Shown: positions 27,600 through 39,323, numbered from the stretch's first letter. The stretch is DNA of 64,000 bases from Takifugu bimaculatus (GCA_004026145.2 CP034994.1:17297400-17361399); one strand, 5' to 3'. Made by a program: numbers and translations. Notes: a model not told the origin generated them from the sequence alone.

Positions 27600-29129
27600 G
27601 GTCCGCGCATCATTCAGTCACACTGGAATTAAATCAGAACTGGGCCCGAGCAGACTGCCGCTCATATTCTGTTGTTTCAATGATTTATTTGACAAAACAT
27701 ATTAAAAACAATAAACTATGACAAATACTGTAATACCAACACAGACAGTGAAACCGGTATCAAAGGTGAAGAAATAAGTGTAACAAAAGCACCGAGCACG
27801 TGTGGAGTTGTGAAATATTAAAGATAATTACACAGGAGACATTTTAGATTGTGAAAGCCAGAAAAGGTCACATGTAGCTACCCAAGTGACTAATGACAGC
27901 CCTGCTTTAACAACCACTCGAAGTCAAAAGATTAATTTTACTCATTCAGCGAGAGGAGCACTTTTATGAGCCAGTCCGGCTGCTCTTCCCACTGTTTCTA
28001 GATGCACCGCTATCGCAAAGCAAATCACAGCACATTCGTTCTAATCAGGACGCGGCGCTGTCAGCTAAAAATCTCATTATACAGACTTATAATGAATTAT
28101 AATGTATGTTATTATCAGATAGCGATATGTAACAAGTTTTTAATGCGCTCGGTAGGCAGGATAAAGCGCCCTCCTTCTGGTATCTTATCGGCTTTTATCG
28201 ACCTTGACCATCTCTGACACGCTGTTTCTACAGTGAGTGAGGTGTAATAAATGTGCAGTTCATCCATCAGCGATGTTGATGACATATCTAAAACATGATC
28301 CCTAATTCGTCCCGGTGTGCGCGGCAGACGTGGTGCCAGCTGTGTTTACCAGGACAATGTGTGTTATGGACCTACATAATCACTTTACCAGCCTCTGCCT
28401 GTCTGTTATGGATGGTTCTTGTCATTTACAGAGGAGGGCCGGGGCCATCACTCATCCGTACGTGCAAATGCATGTCTGCACGGCCGTGCGCAGATAGCTC
28501 AGTAAAAAGCTCTCACATGGAATCCATGGACAAAGTGCTTTATGGGGCGCACGCACGATTACCCAGACGAGCACATGCGGACGGTCAACAGCCGCGGACT
28601 CAGTTCTGAGGGCTGAGCGTGCGCAGCCGATTCTCATCTATTACAGAATCATTTCATTTCAAGTAGAAATAGTTAAAGGCACGAATCATCCCCACACCAT
28701 TAAAAATGATGGCTGAAGAGGTAGACAGTATCTATATGCTCCCACCTGTGTGCATTCCTGAAAACCAGCAGCAGAGCCGTCCCGGCCACAGGACTTATTG
28801 TCATGTTTTCTAACATTTTAACAATTGTAAATTGGACCAATCACAGATGATAAAGTGTAAAAATGGTAGCATAGATACTAGACGTTCAATACGGCTGCAG
28901 CTCTGTCTTCATCCTGATGTCACAGAAGATTAGGAGCCGATCTCTTCACACCACAGAAGCAATAACAGCTGTTTCTTCAAGCTAAAGTGGCCAACAAATT
29001 TGGTGCACGGAACTCTGTGAATAATGTGTTTCATTGTCCCGGTCTCCTGCGAAAGCGGGCAGACTGGAGGCCAGCGGTCATCCACAGCCAAGCTTTTATT
29101 GGCTCTAAAATTACCTTTATTCCATGCTT

Positions 29130-29130
29130 G

Positions 29131-29171
<41 letters not shown>

Positions 29172-29211
29172 GCACACACACACACACAAACACACACTTA
29201 AACACACATAT
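29130..29211. repeat. (CT)n(CA)n compound microsatellite
   Basis: A short CT tract runs into about 70 bases of CA repeats with minor interruptions. Confidence 0.9.
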
Positions 29212-30560
29212 ATAGTATAAGAAAGAAGAAAGTCCATCCATCATCTGAATATAGTGAGTCAGACATTGATGGATCTCACTCTACGCATGTTCCAACTCCT
29301 GGACTAATTCAGCCCCAGAGGAAATGTGGTTATTAATAAAGACTTCTGATGACTACGGCTTCCAGCTGTATGATGGGGAATCTCCCACAGGATCTCACAG
29401 TGGAATTAAGCATCTGTTTAAAACATTTGTTTGGTGGTAGCTGTTTCAAATGTGGTTAATCTCATTCTCATTCTTTAGTTTCTATCACTGTGTCATTCAG
29501 AATAGGTGCACAGGAAGTGACATTTGAAAAGGAATAATTAAGAACATAATAATAAACCTTGAAGTGTTCGATGATTCCAATTTCACTCTCAGCTGCCATG
29601 CTAGTCTTTGAACTCACAATTTGATAATTTCCCTCGACAGACTTTTATGAGAGTCCTGGACAGAATGAGATAAGCAGAATGAAAAGGTCACGTCTGGTCA
29701 CGCTGAGCCTAATATCGAGGTATGATGACAGCTCAGTTGAAATATTTTTCCACTATCCGACCCCAGTAATGAGCTACAACCTCTGTGGTACAGAACTTTA
29801 CCTGAATCCACAAGCTTCTGCAAATCAACATTTACTTATGCTAATGTGCAGTAGGATAAAAGCCTGCTAACATTTTTAGACTATTATATTGAAAACTTCA
29901 TATGACGTGTTTGTTTTCTGCAGCCAGTTAGGCCCTTGAATGCACCATGAGAAAGAACACTGCCACCATACAACACCAAGTGGTTTGGGATGGACAAATA
30001 CATAAATTCCGTGTGCATAAAACAAAGTTAAAGTACATGATTGTAGCTCTTTTAGAGCATTCTGGCTGCGAGATGAGTAGAAAATCAGAATCGCTCTCAT
30101 AGAATAGAGCGAAACAATCTACCAATCTGAAAAGGGCTGAGAGATTTAAGGGCCACATCAGCATCAGAGAGCCTTATTTTCTCCCATTGGCCTTCAATCA
30201 TCACAGAGAAAGGACAAAAGTGGACCAAAACCTTTCTGAACAGAGAGCAGAAAAGCACTTACAGGAGCTCTTTGGGAAAAAGGGACGTCTGTTGGTTTAA
30301 CAACGCTGGAGTCCCCAGTTTCCGACATCTATTGTTGCTGGATGCAAATCGACTTTCAAGGCACATCAGCATCCATGCCAGTCTTAAAGAAATAGCCTTC
30401 AAATTAACATTTAGATGAAACCGACACTGAGTTCAGGGAGCGGGGGGGGGGATGCACTCATCAAAGTCATTTTACACGCCTAAAAGAAAAAACTGACTCA
30501 AAACTATCATTGGTCAGAGCCCATTAACCCGATTACTGACAGGTGTGTCTCATGATCCAC

Positions 30561-30597
30561 TGTGTGTGTGTGTGTGTGTGTGTGTGTGGGGGGGGGG
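30561..30597. repeat. (GT)n followed by G run
   Basis: About 14 GT units end in about 10 G residues. Confidence 0.9.
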
Positions 30598-32404
30598 TCT
30601 CGAATCAACGAGATTGGCTTATTTTAGCCATCGCGTTGCCCTAAGCAAGAGCCACCCATCGTGTGAAGTGACTGCTTTCTCTCACTGTGTTCACACATGC
30701 TTAATCCCCTTCGGACTCATCGGCTGAGCGCTGCGTGCAGCACGGCAAACCACAGATAAATCATCCTCCATCTTACAGGGCGCCATCACAGGCCATCGCC
30801 CTCTCCTGCAACTCGTCCGCTTTGTTTTTAGTCTCCTAATTCTTTCATAACATGTGCCCCATGCAACGCCACCTCGTCACTGTCCTGGGAAGAACTTCCC
30901 TTTTTTTTAAATTCTCTCAGGCCATGAAAGCCTCAACTAATGGATGATTGACAGCTCCAGTAGAGAGGAAATAGAAGAGTGTGACTGCACTCAAGGCTCT
31001 ATCGCTTGCGCTCCCACATGAGGAATTCATCCGTGTTTGCATGCACCCCGGGCACTATATGGCGTTAGCTGATGAGCGGAATTATGTAAAACGACACAGC
31101 TTCCTCAACATTAACATTGCAAAAAGGGTCAATGAATGTGTAACGGTATAGAAAACAATTGATAACTATTGTAAGTCTGGAAACTCATGCATTGAGTTGG
31201 ACTGGTCTTGATCTTGAGCTTGGATTTGTGTGTACAGAAGCACTTAAATTAATATTAGTTGGCATGAGTGTGAGGCGTAGCCATGTCCTTTTACAGGTGC
31301 GGTTTCCTACCATCACCTGCTCACTGTCGGGAACGCAACATTTGTCATCAGTTTAGCGCTGCAGATCATTTGATGTGTTGCTGGATGTCTGCGTGATACC
31401 CCCCAAAGCACACCCCCCGTTTACCCTTTCACAGGATGAGAGCTGAGGGGATAAACAGCCTCTGGCGAGCCTTCCCTCTGCTGCCTGTTATTCCAAAAAC
31501 AGGGTCCCTTTGATTACTGAGGGAGCTATAAACCACTCATCAATAATTTAAAAAGTGTAATTAATGACTCCCCCGACATCTCTCTGATCTGGAAATCCGA
31601 TCCCCCACACTCAGGTGATAGTCTTCTCACCCCCACACAAACAGCACGCTGGCAAATGACAAATATGGAAATGTTGAATCATTACTAAAACATAGCCGAG
31701 CTAACCTTTTCTGATGAATTGACCTGCTGCTTTGTTGTTTGTTTGCGTCTCGTGTACGAGGCCTCGGTTTCAGTTGATATCTGAACCAGCTGCCATTTAC
31801 ATGACTGAGTGCATGCTGCTGAAATATTCATGATTGTTTGCGTTTGAAACATTTGCGCAAATGTGACCAGAGTAATCGATCAAAGAAAAGCAAAAGGTTC
31901 CGTTTGCAAGTCAGGAATTGAGATCTACACACGAATACAAGTATCAATATACTGCATTTGCAGGTTTTAAGTCAGAAATTTGAAATGTCTAAAGTAAAGT
32001 TTGCAGGAAAAACACCTTATTGATTGACATATTTCTGAAATGCTGTGTGTCACTTACACATGTGCGGGTTTTTGCTTGCATCGGGCGGTTTTGCTTATTC
32101 CACAGATGTGAGTATATATTTTTCTGGCTCAAGTGCACAACATATGATTATGCACTTGAAGAACTCCGATCCTATCAGACTTTTTCAACGTCAATGAGCA
32201 ATGATGCAGTAAGAGCTGGTTATCACGAGAATTGCATCCTAAAAAGATTAGTGGTCATTTTAATGAGACTGAATGGCTACTGCCAGGAACATGTGAGTGT
32301 GCTGGACCAAAAAAAAAGAAGAAGAAGCCAATGAGAGAACACACAATGACAACTCAACCGATCAGGGGAGAATCACCTGGAGTCAGAAATAAAAACGGTC
32401 CTTG

Positions 32405-32545
32405 TGACGTTGCTCTGTGTCCTCGTGGGTGTCGTGGTCATCAATGAGCAGACTACGCAGCCTTCTACGCGATAGAAGACCTGATACTCCACCTCCGCTC
32501 TGGTTGCTGATTGGCGTTACGCGGCTATTCAGCTATTATTTATTA
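32405..32545 (+). promoter_or_regulatory. Candidate tac3 promoter
   Basis: Upstream of the proposed tac3 leader exon are a CRE half-site TGACGT (32405-32410), an inverted CCAAT box ATTGG (32510-32514) and a TATA-like AT-rich stretch (32534-32545). Their spacing suits transcription starting near 32565. This is inferred from motifs only. Confidence 0.35.
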
Positions 32546-32564
32546 CCCTCCAGCGCGAACACCT

Positions 32565-32659
32565 CATCTGTCCAGCCCAGGTCTCACAGCAGGATCTATC
32601 ACTTCGCTCTGCGCCAGGGCGCACTGATTTTCAAAATATATCTTCTCGATAGAAGGCAG
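32565..32659 (+). other. tac3: Probable tac3 5' UTR exon
   Basis: Non-coding exon proposed from the AT-rich promoter box upstream and a strong donor (GGCAG then GTAAGA) after 32659. The next acceptor (ATTATCAG, 32921-32928) leads directly into the exon with the tac3 start codon. The 5' end is approximate. Confidence 0.45.
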
Positions 32660-32947
32660 GTAAGAAAGACATCTCATACGTTTATCATTTTATAGTTTCA
32701 TAGTTTAAATGGACACGTTGAAGCTGCTCTCGGGAGAAATATCACGATTGACTCTGTTAGAATTATAGGAAGAACAATGGCCAAGTACAGCACCACTGTA
32801 AGGATCACGCTGTGCGCTTTTGGCGCACCATTACGCAGCGAACTTTGTGGCCGTGACTGATAAAACCCTTCCAAGTTATGATTAAAATGAAATAACCACA
32901 TTGTCGTTCCTACTGTAAATATTATCAGACAGGTGTCGGTTGCAAAA

Positions 32948-34041
32948 ATGAGGAGAGGCTTACTGCTGGTGACTCTGTTCCTCCTAATGAAACTTCGATG
33001 CAGTCAGTCCAGATGCGAGGAGACCGGATCGCGGAGCTCAACTTCTGATGTAGGTGTCTTCGTGCGCACGGACCCTAACGATTATCAGTGTGTCAGGTGT
33101 TTATAAGGGGACGTTCGTTTCATTTTCTATTCATGTTTTCAGCAGACTGTCGGTTTAGACAGTGTGAAGCGGAACATTCTGAAGAGATACAGCGATTTGG
33201 ATTATGACAGCTTCGTGGGTTTGATGGGCAGAAGGAATGCCAGTGAGATTTCTTTTTTAATGGCTCTCAGTTCATTGTTTAGAACGTAGTTAAGGCGCTC
33301 CAGTCATGGATATGTAATAGATCATTCACAAAGAGTCATGAGACGTGTTTAATCTTCTTTAGTGTACTTTTAAAAAATCAAATATGTCTATTTCTCCTTA
33401 TTTCATTTTAGATCAGCCAGATGCAGACGCTGTGCAGTCACAGCAAAAAAGTGAGGTTTTAAGACAAAATGGATTCTCTTTTGATTTCTTTTCTTGCATT
33501 CTCACAAAGTGGAGATCTAACAGTGAATTGCTGTCATTCATATTATCAGGGGAGCTGCATGACATTTTTGTTGGTCTCATGGGAAGAAGAAACTCGGAAT
33601 CTGGTGAGTGTGTGTGGTGGGTTTTTAAAACTGAGTCTGATGGTTTCCTGAGACTCTAGAATTAATGTTTTTCTCTTTTATCAGACGGACAAAATGTCTG
33701 AATGACACTAATTTGTAATGTTCTTCCCTCGTAGATAATGGCCCCTGGAGGAGAGAGTATGCAGAGAGGAGGGGCGTCTTTCTCAACAAATGCAGGCTGA
33801 GGTGAGTGCTCTGTCTTTTCCATTCAATAAAAACAAATAGGCAGGATTTACTTGGAAATAGTTTACTAAAGTAATTAAACCTAGCTAAACAACACGTATC
33901 AGATTTCCTTCAAGTTTTCTGCAAATCGAGACTTAATCCGTTTAAAAACAAAAACCAACAACATACTTTAACATTTTTAGTGCAGGAGTAAAAAAACAAA
34001 CACGTCGTGTCTTTTCTTGCAGGTTTCTTCAGGGGCTGTAA
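32948..34041 (+). CDS. tac3: Tachykinin 3 precursor (neurokinin B and neurokinin F-type peptides)
   Basis: Coding exons: 32948-33049, 33143-33242, 33412-33450, 33550-33603, 33735-33801, 34023-34041 (stop 34039), all in phase, 126 residues. The start MRRGLLLVTLFLLMKLRCS is a clear signal peptide. Exon 2 of the coding part carries KR-YSDLDYDSFVGLM-GRR and exon 4 carries KR-ELHDIFVGLM-GRR (its KR is completed across the intron). Each has dibasic cleavage sites and a Gly amide donor, so two amidated peptides are predicted. Teleost tac3 is known to encode NKB plus the related NKF; both act on tachykinin NK3-type receptors and stimulate reproductive neuroendocrine output. The NKB-like peptide has Leu at position 2, where the zebrafish and tilapia peptides have Met. 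The exon at 33143 begins after a tandem CAGCAG acceptor, so one Gln may be optional. The short C-terminal part ends NKCRLRFLQGL. Confidence 0.93.
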
Positions 34042-34241
34042 ACATCGACAAAATGAAGCAACTTTTTTGCAGCAGCAAGGGATGGAATCACAGTGAAGAC
34101 ATGCTTCACGATGTAAATTTGCCTACATTAAATGCATAAAGTACCATGTTTGCTTTACTCGAGACACCATAGATGGAAGAGCTGATATTTTTAGTTTCAT
34201 TATCATGTTTTTTTTTCTTTAGAGTTCAGAATAATAAGCAT

Positions 34242-34247
34242 AATAAA
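34242..34247 (+). terminator. Candidate tac3 polyadenylation signal
   Basis: AATAAA about 200 bases after the tac3 stop codon. A further AATAAA follows near 34478. Confidence 0.5.
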
Positions 34248-34905
34248 CATTTTTATAAATAATGCCATCATCTACGTCACGGGTGCATTTGCCTGGAGGA
34301 GGAATTTGTCTGTGTTTTATGAGATTGCAGGTCTGCAGAGGTCATGAAAAAGAGCAGGTTCGCCCTTCCAAACCAGTTTGTCGGACATTTAAAGAAAAGA
34401 CATTCTCCCATTGAAGTATTTAATTAAAAAAAAGAGCAAAAACAGAGATCTAATTTACTATCCAAGCTGACTGTTAAATAAAGAATTTTAAAAATGTGAT
34501 TTTCACCCCTCTGAATTTAAAAATGATGAAATAAAAAGCGAAGAATTTTTCACATTTGGGCTGCTTTGTTGCCGAAGGTGTGGTTCTGCACGTGTGCACG
34601 TAGAGGGTTTACTGTAAATGCTAATGAAGTGATAACCAAGAGAAATCAAATGTTTGACCTTCAGCCATCTAAAGCTCCCACTGAATCAGACACACACCGG
34701 GATCTCTCATTGTCCCCGTGTCATTAGTGGAAATAATTCACTCCTGCAAACGTCCCGCACTCTCCCGTGGCTGCCCTCCCTACACCAGCCTGGCCTGGGC
34801 CTTGATTGTATTCACCTCATTTTTTTCTGTTCTAGTTCGGTTTCCTTCAGCCCACAGACGACGGTGTCGTGTGACCTCCTTCCATCCGTCGAGCCCTGCG
34901 TCCAC

Positions 34906-37239
34906 TTAGGTCCCGTGTGCACAGTTGACTGCGGGCGAGGGCTGAAGCTCAGGCCTTTCTGTCCCCACAGAAGGGCGGTAACGTGGCCTGTAGCCATGCG
35001 CTCTCAGGTGGTAGGTGTAGACTCCAGCACGTACATCAGTTGCGCTCGACGTAATGGAAAGATACGCGAGGTCAGAGCAGCACTGGGGACCCTGGGGGAG
35101 GTACCAGGACAAAGTAAAGATCTGTAATGGTGGAATACTATAAAATAGTCCCACTTTTATCCATTAATTAGGAAAAATACAACAAATGAGTTTTGTGCGA
35201 AGCCACAAGATCATTGTATAGTGTCATAGAGATGATATTTAAAAAGCTGTATTAACTGTAAGTAACTGTAATATGATTCACACATTTAACTGCTAAATGT
35301 TTACATGGAGAATAAACTGGCTGCGCAGAAAAGCAATTTTCATGCATGAATTGACAAATAGTGATGGCACATTTGTCTGCCTGGCATTTGAATTTTGAGG
35401 AAAACACAGTCCACTTTAAGTTTGGTTCAGAGCACAGAGCTCTGGAACAAATGCTTGTTGGTTTGGTCTTTGTGGTTTTACTCACAATAAAAAAACAACA
35501 GAATTAGCCTCTTGCCCTTTGTTGTACTTAATGGAGCTGAGAAACACTTTCCCCAGTTTTGTGGGCAGCAAAACAGTCTAATTACTTTGACAGAAGGTAA
35601 ATTTGTGTTTTTATTTCCCTTTCAAAGAGCTAAGACAAAGAGACTGTGCACAGTGGACGTGTGACAACATCAGTAATGGGACCATCTCATTTTAATTGCA
35701 AAATACAATTAGGGAGATGCATCATCATCAGCTAATTGAGCAATTTTCCTTTTGTTGACGGGACATTGTCCCCCTCTGCAATCATGTACTTTAAAGCAAA
35801 TTCATCTCTTTTTCAGTACATGGAGCCCACGCAGAGGTCACCACAGAGGTCACTCTTTCATGGAAAAACTCTTCTCCCTACCCTACTCTTCCCTAGCTTT
35901 AAGAAAACTGTTGGACAGATTTAAAACAACAGATATTTCTCTTCAAGAGCACACTAATGTTATTAAGGGAACAGATTTGTGCTCTGAGTTTGATCTCTTC
36001 CTATCCCCACTTGCCTCTGTCTAACAGGGCTAATCCACTTTGCGGGTCTTACATAAACCTCCTTGTATGTTTAGCATTGCTGCCTTTTTGGGGCATTTTT
36101 GAACCCGTTTATGCAGCAGTCCCACCTGAAAAAGAGAAGTGAAGGACTTGCCTCAACAATAGGGTAGTAACAATAGCTCCAGTACCAGAAGCTCTTGGAG
36201 AATGTGCTGGTTAAATGGTGCTCTGGCACAAACGGGTGAAATGTTTCTCTATGTAGAGTGTCTCTGGAGTCTCCTGCTGCAACGCCCATCTTCTCCAAAC
36301 ACTGCCCCAGCGCCAGGTCCTCAACAGGGGTGGAGTGCGTGCACACTTTGGTCCGGAAACCTACCACGAACCGCTTCAAAGCCTCCTTGCTGAGCACGTA
36401 TCCCGCCCCTCCGCTCATGTAGCCTTGCTTGGTGTACGGCTTGAAGCGTTTGCCAAAGTAAATGGGCTCGTCGGGGGTGTGGTTCGACAGAACCCAGCGC
36501 AGGTTGTCCACCACGACGTAGGTGTCGTCGTCCGCCTTCAGGAACCAGTCGGCGTCCCTGGCATGGTGCTCGTACACGTAGTGGAAGGCTCGGATCGTCT
36601 TCCAGTAGAGCTGGTCGCGGCCCTCCTTGGTGCCGAGGCCCACTGTGGGGAAGTCTGGATCCTCCACAGAGCTCATGAACACCACCACATTGCAATGCCG
36701 ACTCCAGGTGGCCCTGACATGACGAGCTCTGCGTTGCAAGTTATACGGACCAGTCATCACCCAACAGAGAACACGCACTTTCTGGTACAACATATCTGCA
36801 AGCCCGCTGTCTTCATCTAGAGGGACAGAGAAAGAAAGGCAGCGTAAAATGGTGTAAAGGAGAGATTGATATGTAGAATTTATTATCAAATATAGAGAAA
36901 ATGCCCATTTTAAATCAGTGTATTCTATTTCCCTGGAAACGTCTCCAAAAATTACAGCACAGCCTCAAGAGAAGATGCTTACGTTCTTTGCTTAGGTTTA
37001 ATAATAAACACAAAAACCTCAAACACCTGGGTGGTGAGGGTGCAGCAGGTTGAAGAAAGCAGCCCCATCTTTCCTCCAGTTGGTCGGGCTCTCCTCCACC
37101 ACCATGGAGCCTCTTTCCTGGGCCTCTGACAGCACAGGGTAGCTCCTCTCAAACCACGCTTGAGACAGAAAAAAGTGGCGCTGAGGGCTCCGACCAGGAA
37201 GCCCAAGCAGAAGGCCCATCTGGAGCTGGAGAACTTCAT
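34906..37239 (-). CDS. c1galt1l: Core 1 beta-1,3-galactosyltransferase (C1GALT1-like)
   Basis: Exons on the minus strand: 37239-37027, 36816-36152, 35091-34906 (stop). The enzyme family (GT31) adds galactose to GalNAc-Ser/Thr in the Golgi to make core 1 O-glycan. Exon 2 holds the family core: LYQKVRVLCWVMTGP, GTKEGRDQLYWKTI, the metal-binding motif in WFLKADDDTYVV, YMSGGAGYVLSKEAL and ETFHPFVPEHHL. Exon 1 starts MKFSSSRWAFCLGFLVGA, a type II membrane anchor. The stem then continues in another frame (WFERSYPVLSEAQ...), which is the frame that joins exon 2 in phase; one base seems missing near the A run at 37169-37174. In exon 3 the family frame is lost after GPQCCSDLA and regained at YTYHLRAHGYRPRYRP. 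In between, VSFHYV and QLMYVLE are readable in other frames, consistent with three single-base losses. These may be consensus errors or a decaying gene. The second intron has a GC donor. The gene is convergent with tac3. Confidence 0.85.
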
Positions 37240-37369
37240 GGTAACAGCATCTCCAGTGCAGCTGTATCCCAGTTACAGCATGACAGCTATGGGGGGGGGA
37301 CTAGTTGAAAACCTTGACAAATGAAAAGATGATTCATTGAACATAGAACACTGTGTAGGAACGAAGTTG

Positions 37370-37371
<2 letters not shown>

Positions 37372-37415
<44 letters not shown>
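37372..37415. repeat. (GT)n microsatellite
   Basis: About 22 GT units between the proposed leader exon and the first coding exon of c1galt1l. Confidence 0.95.
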
Positions 37416-37417
<2 letters not shown>

Positions 37418-37585
37418 GAAGCTCCCCTCACATGAACTATGCCTGAATTAAAGCCTCTTACAGCGACATAAATCACCATGTGGCTCTCAGATGTTTGCAA
37501 TGGTGTGGTGGATGTTCCGTTAATCTGCGCCGCACAAAAACGACTAAATCACAAGAATTATTCAAATAAGAGCGTGCGCGTTTAC

Positions 37586-37820
37586 CTCCGCGAAATGCTT
37601 CCCCAGCCAAAAAAAGACTTCCTATTTGAGAACAACGCCGTCTGCTGCACCCGTCTGTCACACCGTCAAACGCCGCTGCCACGTTAGAACGACCCCCCCA
37701 ATTAAATAAGGTGATTAGATGGAGAGGCGCCGCGCAGATTCACATGCTTTAGCATAACGAGCTAAAGCTGGCGAAGGGCGCGCTCCTATTGGCTGGCTGT
37801 TAGTGACGTACCAGGAAGTG
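37586..37820 (-). promoter_or_regulatory. Candidate c1galt1l promoter and leader exon
   Basis: A CpG-rich block upstream of the gene. It contains an inverted-strand CCAAT box (ATTGG on +, 37788-37792), a CRE-like TGACGTA (37804-37810), an ETS-like CAGGAAGTG (37812-37820) and, on the minus strand, a donor GCGGAG then GTAAAC after 37586. This suits a short non-coding first exon spliced to the exon with the ATG at 37239. No transcript evidence. Confidence 0.35.
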
Positions 37821-37859
37821 AGCGGCGCTGCTCTTCAAATGAACGGACGATAAAGGATG

Positions 37860-38930
37860 GATGGTTTCATGGTTTGGTTGATTCCTTGGTTTTTTACACA
37901 TTCGCCTAGTGTTTATTGACAGTAGAGGCAGTAGAGTAGTAGAGTATAGAAAAGGCACATTATTGCTGAATTAAGGGTTTTCTTCCATATCTTGCCCCTA
38001 GAGGGCAGCCTAACGTGCCTCCTGTTTTCCTTGATGTCCCGGTGACAAAATAAAAAATACACATTTTTTAAAAATGCTTTGAGTTTAGATTTTTATTTTT
38101 AAACCATTGTTTTCTTGGTTGTCATTCGTGCACATTACAACAGGGAAGAGACGATGACATTTTGTGCCACGGTGGGGGAAAAAAACAGAAAACATGCAAT
38201 CTAGCAATTAGCAATGAAAAAAGCAGAGATAAAATGATGAAAACAACATTATTGTGAGAGAAGCAGTGGTGAGCACAAGCTTCTTGAATCGGAATAAATA
38301 AAAGCCCCATCATACTGAGTGTTATATTGCTTTCTGGTCCATCATCGCTTATACTCGCCCAGCCTTTTCATCATTAGTCTCTTCCGCTCTAAGCAGTGTC
38401 TCATTGTGTCAGACGTTTTATTAATAAATGCCTGACATTGATTCCCACTGACAGTGAGGTGCAAAAAATACAGTAGTTTGACATGTCAGCCACGATCGAG
38501 GTTTCACTCTACACACATTAATTATTTTTAAAATTACCCTTATTTTCAGGTCAAATTCAATACAACTAAAATGCCACCCAGTTATTTAAACATAAATAAC
38601 AAAAAAAAAATCCTTTCATGCTTCTGTGCTCAAACTTCTCGTCGACCTAGGAAGTTATTATGATTTATTTTTAAATTTATCATAACATCTCTGATTATTA
38701 AACTGGATTTGTGGTGAGGAAATAATGAACGGAGCCTTTTTAAAACAAACAAAAAAAAAAAAAAAAAAAAACACAAACTTCTGCAAGTAGCCAGCATCAA
38801 CCTATGGGGGCCCTGCCCATAATCTCCGGTTTCAACATTTTTGGGAGCCGTATTTGTGCGCATGCTCAGAGGGTATTAGGGAACCATACGGGCAGCAGCC
38901 AAAAAAACAAACTACTACAAACTACTACCA
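37860..38930. other. Intergenic stretch before the AAT repeat
   Basis: No gene recognised. A strong CTCF-like motif lies at 37994-38009 and a poly-A run at 38751-38771. The remainder is AT-rich. Confidence 0.5.
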
Positions 38931-38932
38931 CC

Positions 38933-38960
38933 ACCAATAATAATATAATAATAATAATAA

Positions 38961-39003
<43 letters not shown>

Positions 39004-39107
39004 TAACAATAATAAAACAATGTCAATAATGACAATATTATTATTATTATTACTATATATTATTATTATTATTATAACTATTATTATTAGTAGTAGTAGT
39101 AGTAGTA
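38933..39107. repeat. (AAT)n / (ATT)n / (AGT)n microsatellite
   Basis: Trinucleotide repeats change from AAT to ATT and then AGT over about 175 bases. The two arms are complementary and could form a hairpin. The repeat lies just left of the scaffold gap. Confidence 0.92.
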
Positions 39108-39223
39108 TTTCGTGTGTGTATACTCGTAAAAAACATGATAAGCTACGTGAGACAGTATTACTCTCTTGAATTGCACTTATTGCACCATAAATAAAACCAG
39201 CGGTTGGAAAAAACAAAAAACGA

Positions 39224-39323
39224 NNNNNNNNNNNNNNNNNNNNNNNNNNNNNNNNNNNNNNNNNNNNNNNNNNNNNNNNNNNNNNNNNNNNNNNNNNNNN
39301 NNNNNNNNNNNNNNNNNNNNNNN
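39224..39323. other. Assembly gap of 100 N
   Basis: Exactly 100 N, the usual placeholder for a gap of unknown size. Sequence to its right begins at the exact point where repeat units B and C also begin to match, so the missing DNA may include further copies of the unit. Confidence 0.98.

Larger units (their letters stand above)
23101..32400. other. Intergenic region between znf385a and tac3
   Basis: About 9.3 kb without a recognisable exon, RNA gene or intact transposon. Open frames here are short and have no family signature. It contains CA/GT microsatellites at 27559-27599, 29141-29211 and 30561-30597, AT-rich patches near 24030-24090, and a CTCF-like motif near 23716-23730. Conserved enhancers could be present but cannot be seen without comparing species. 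Confidence 0.6.

Noticed and set aside
34654..35127. Plus-strand 157-codon open frame
   Set aside because: It is the shadow of the last c1galt1l exon and its intron. It shows no domain and overlaps conserved minus-strand coding sequence.
36335..36820. Plus-strand 161-codon open frame
   Set aside because: Antisense of the strongly conserved c1galt1l exon 2.
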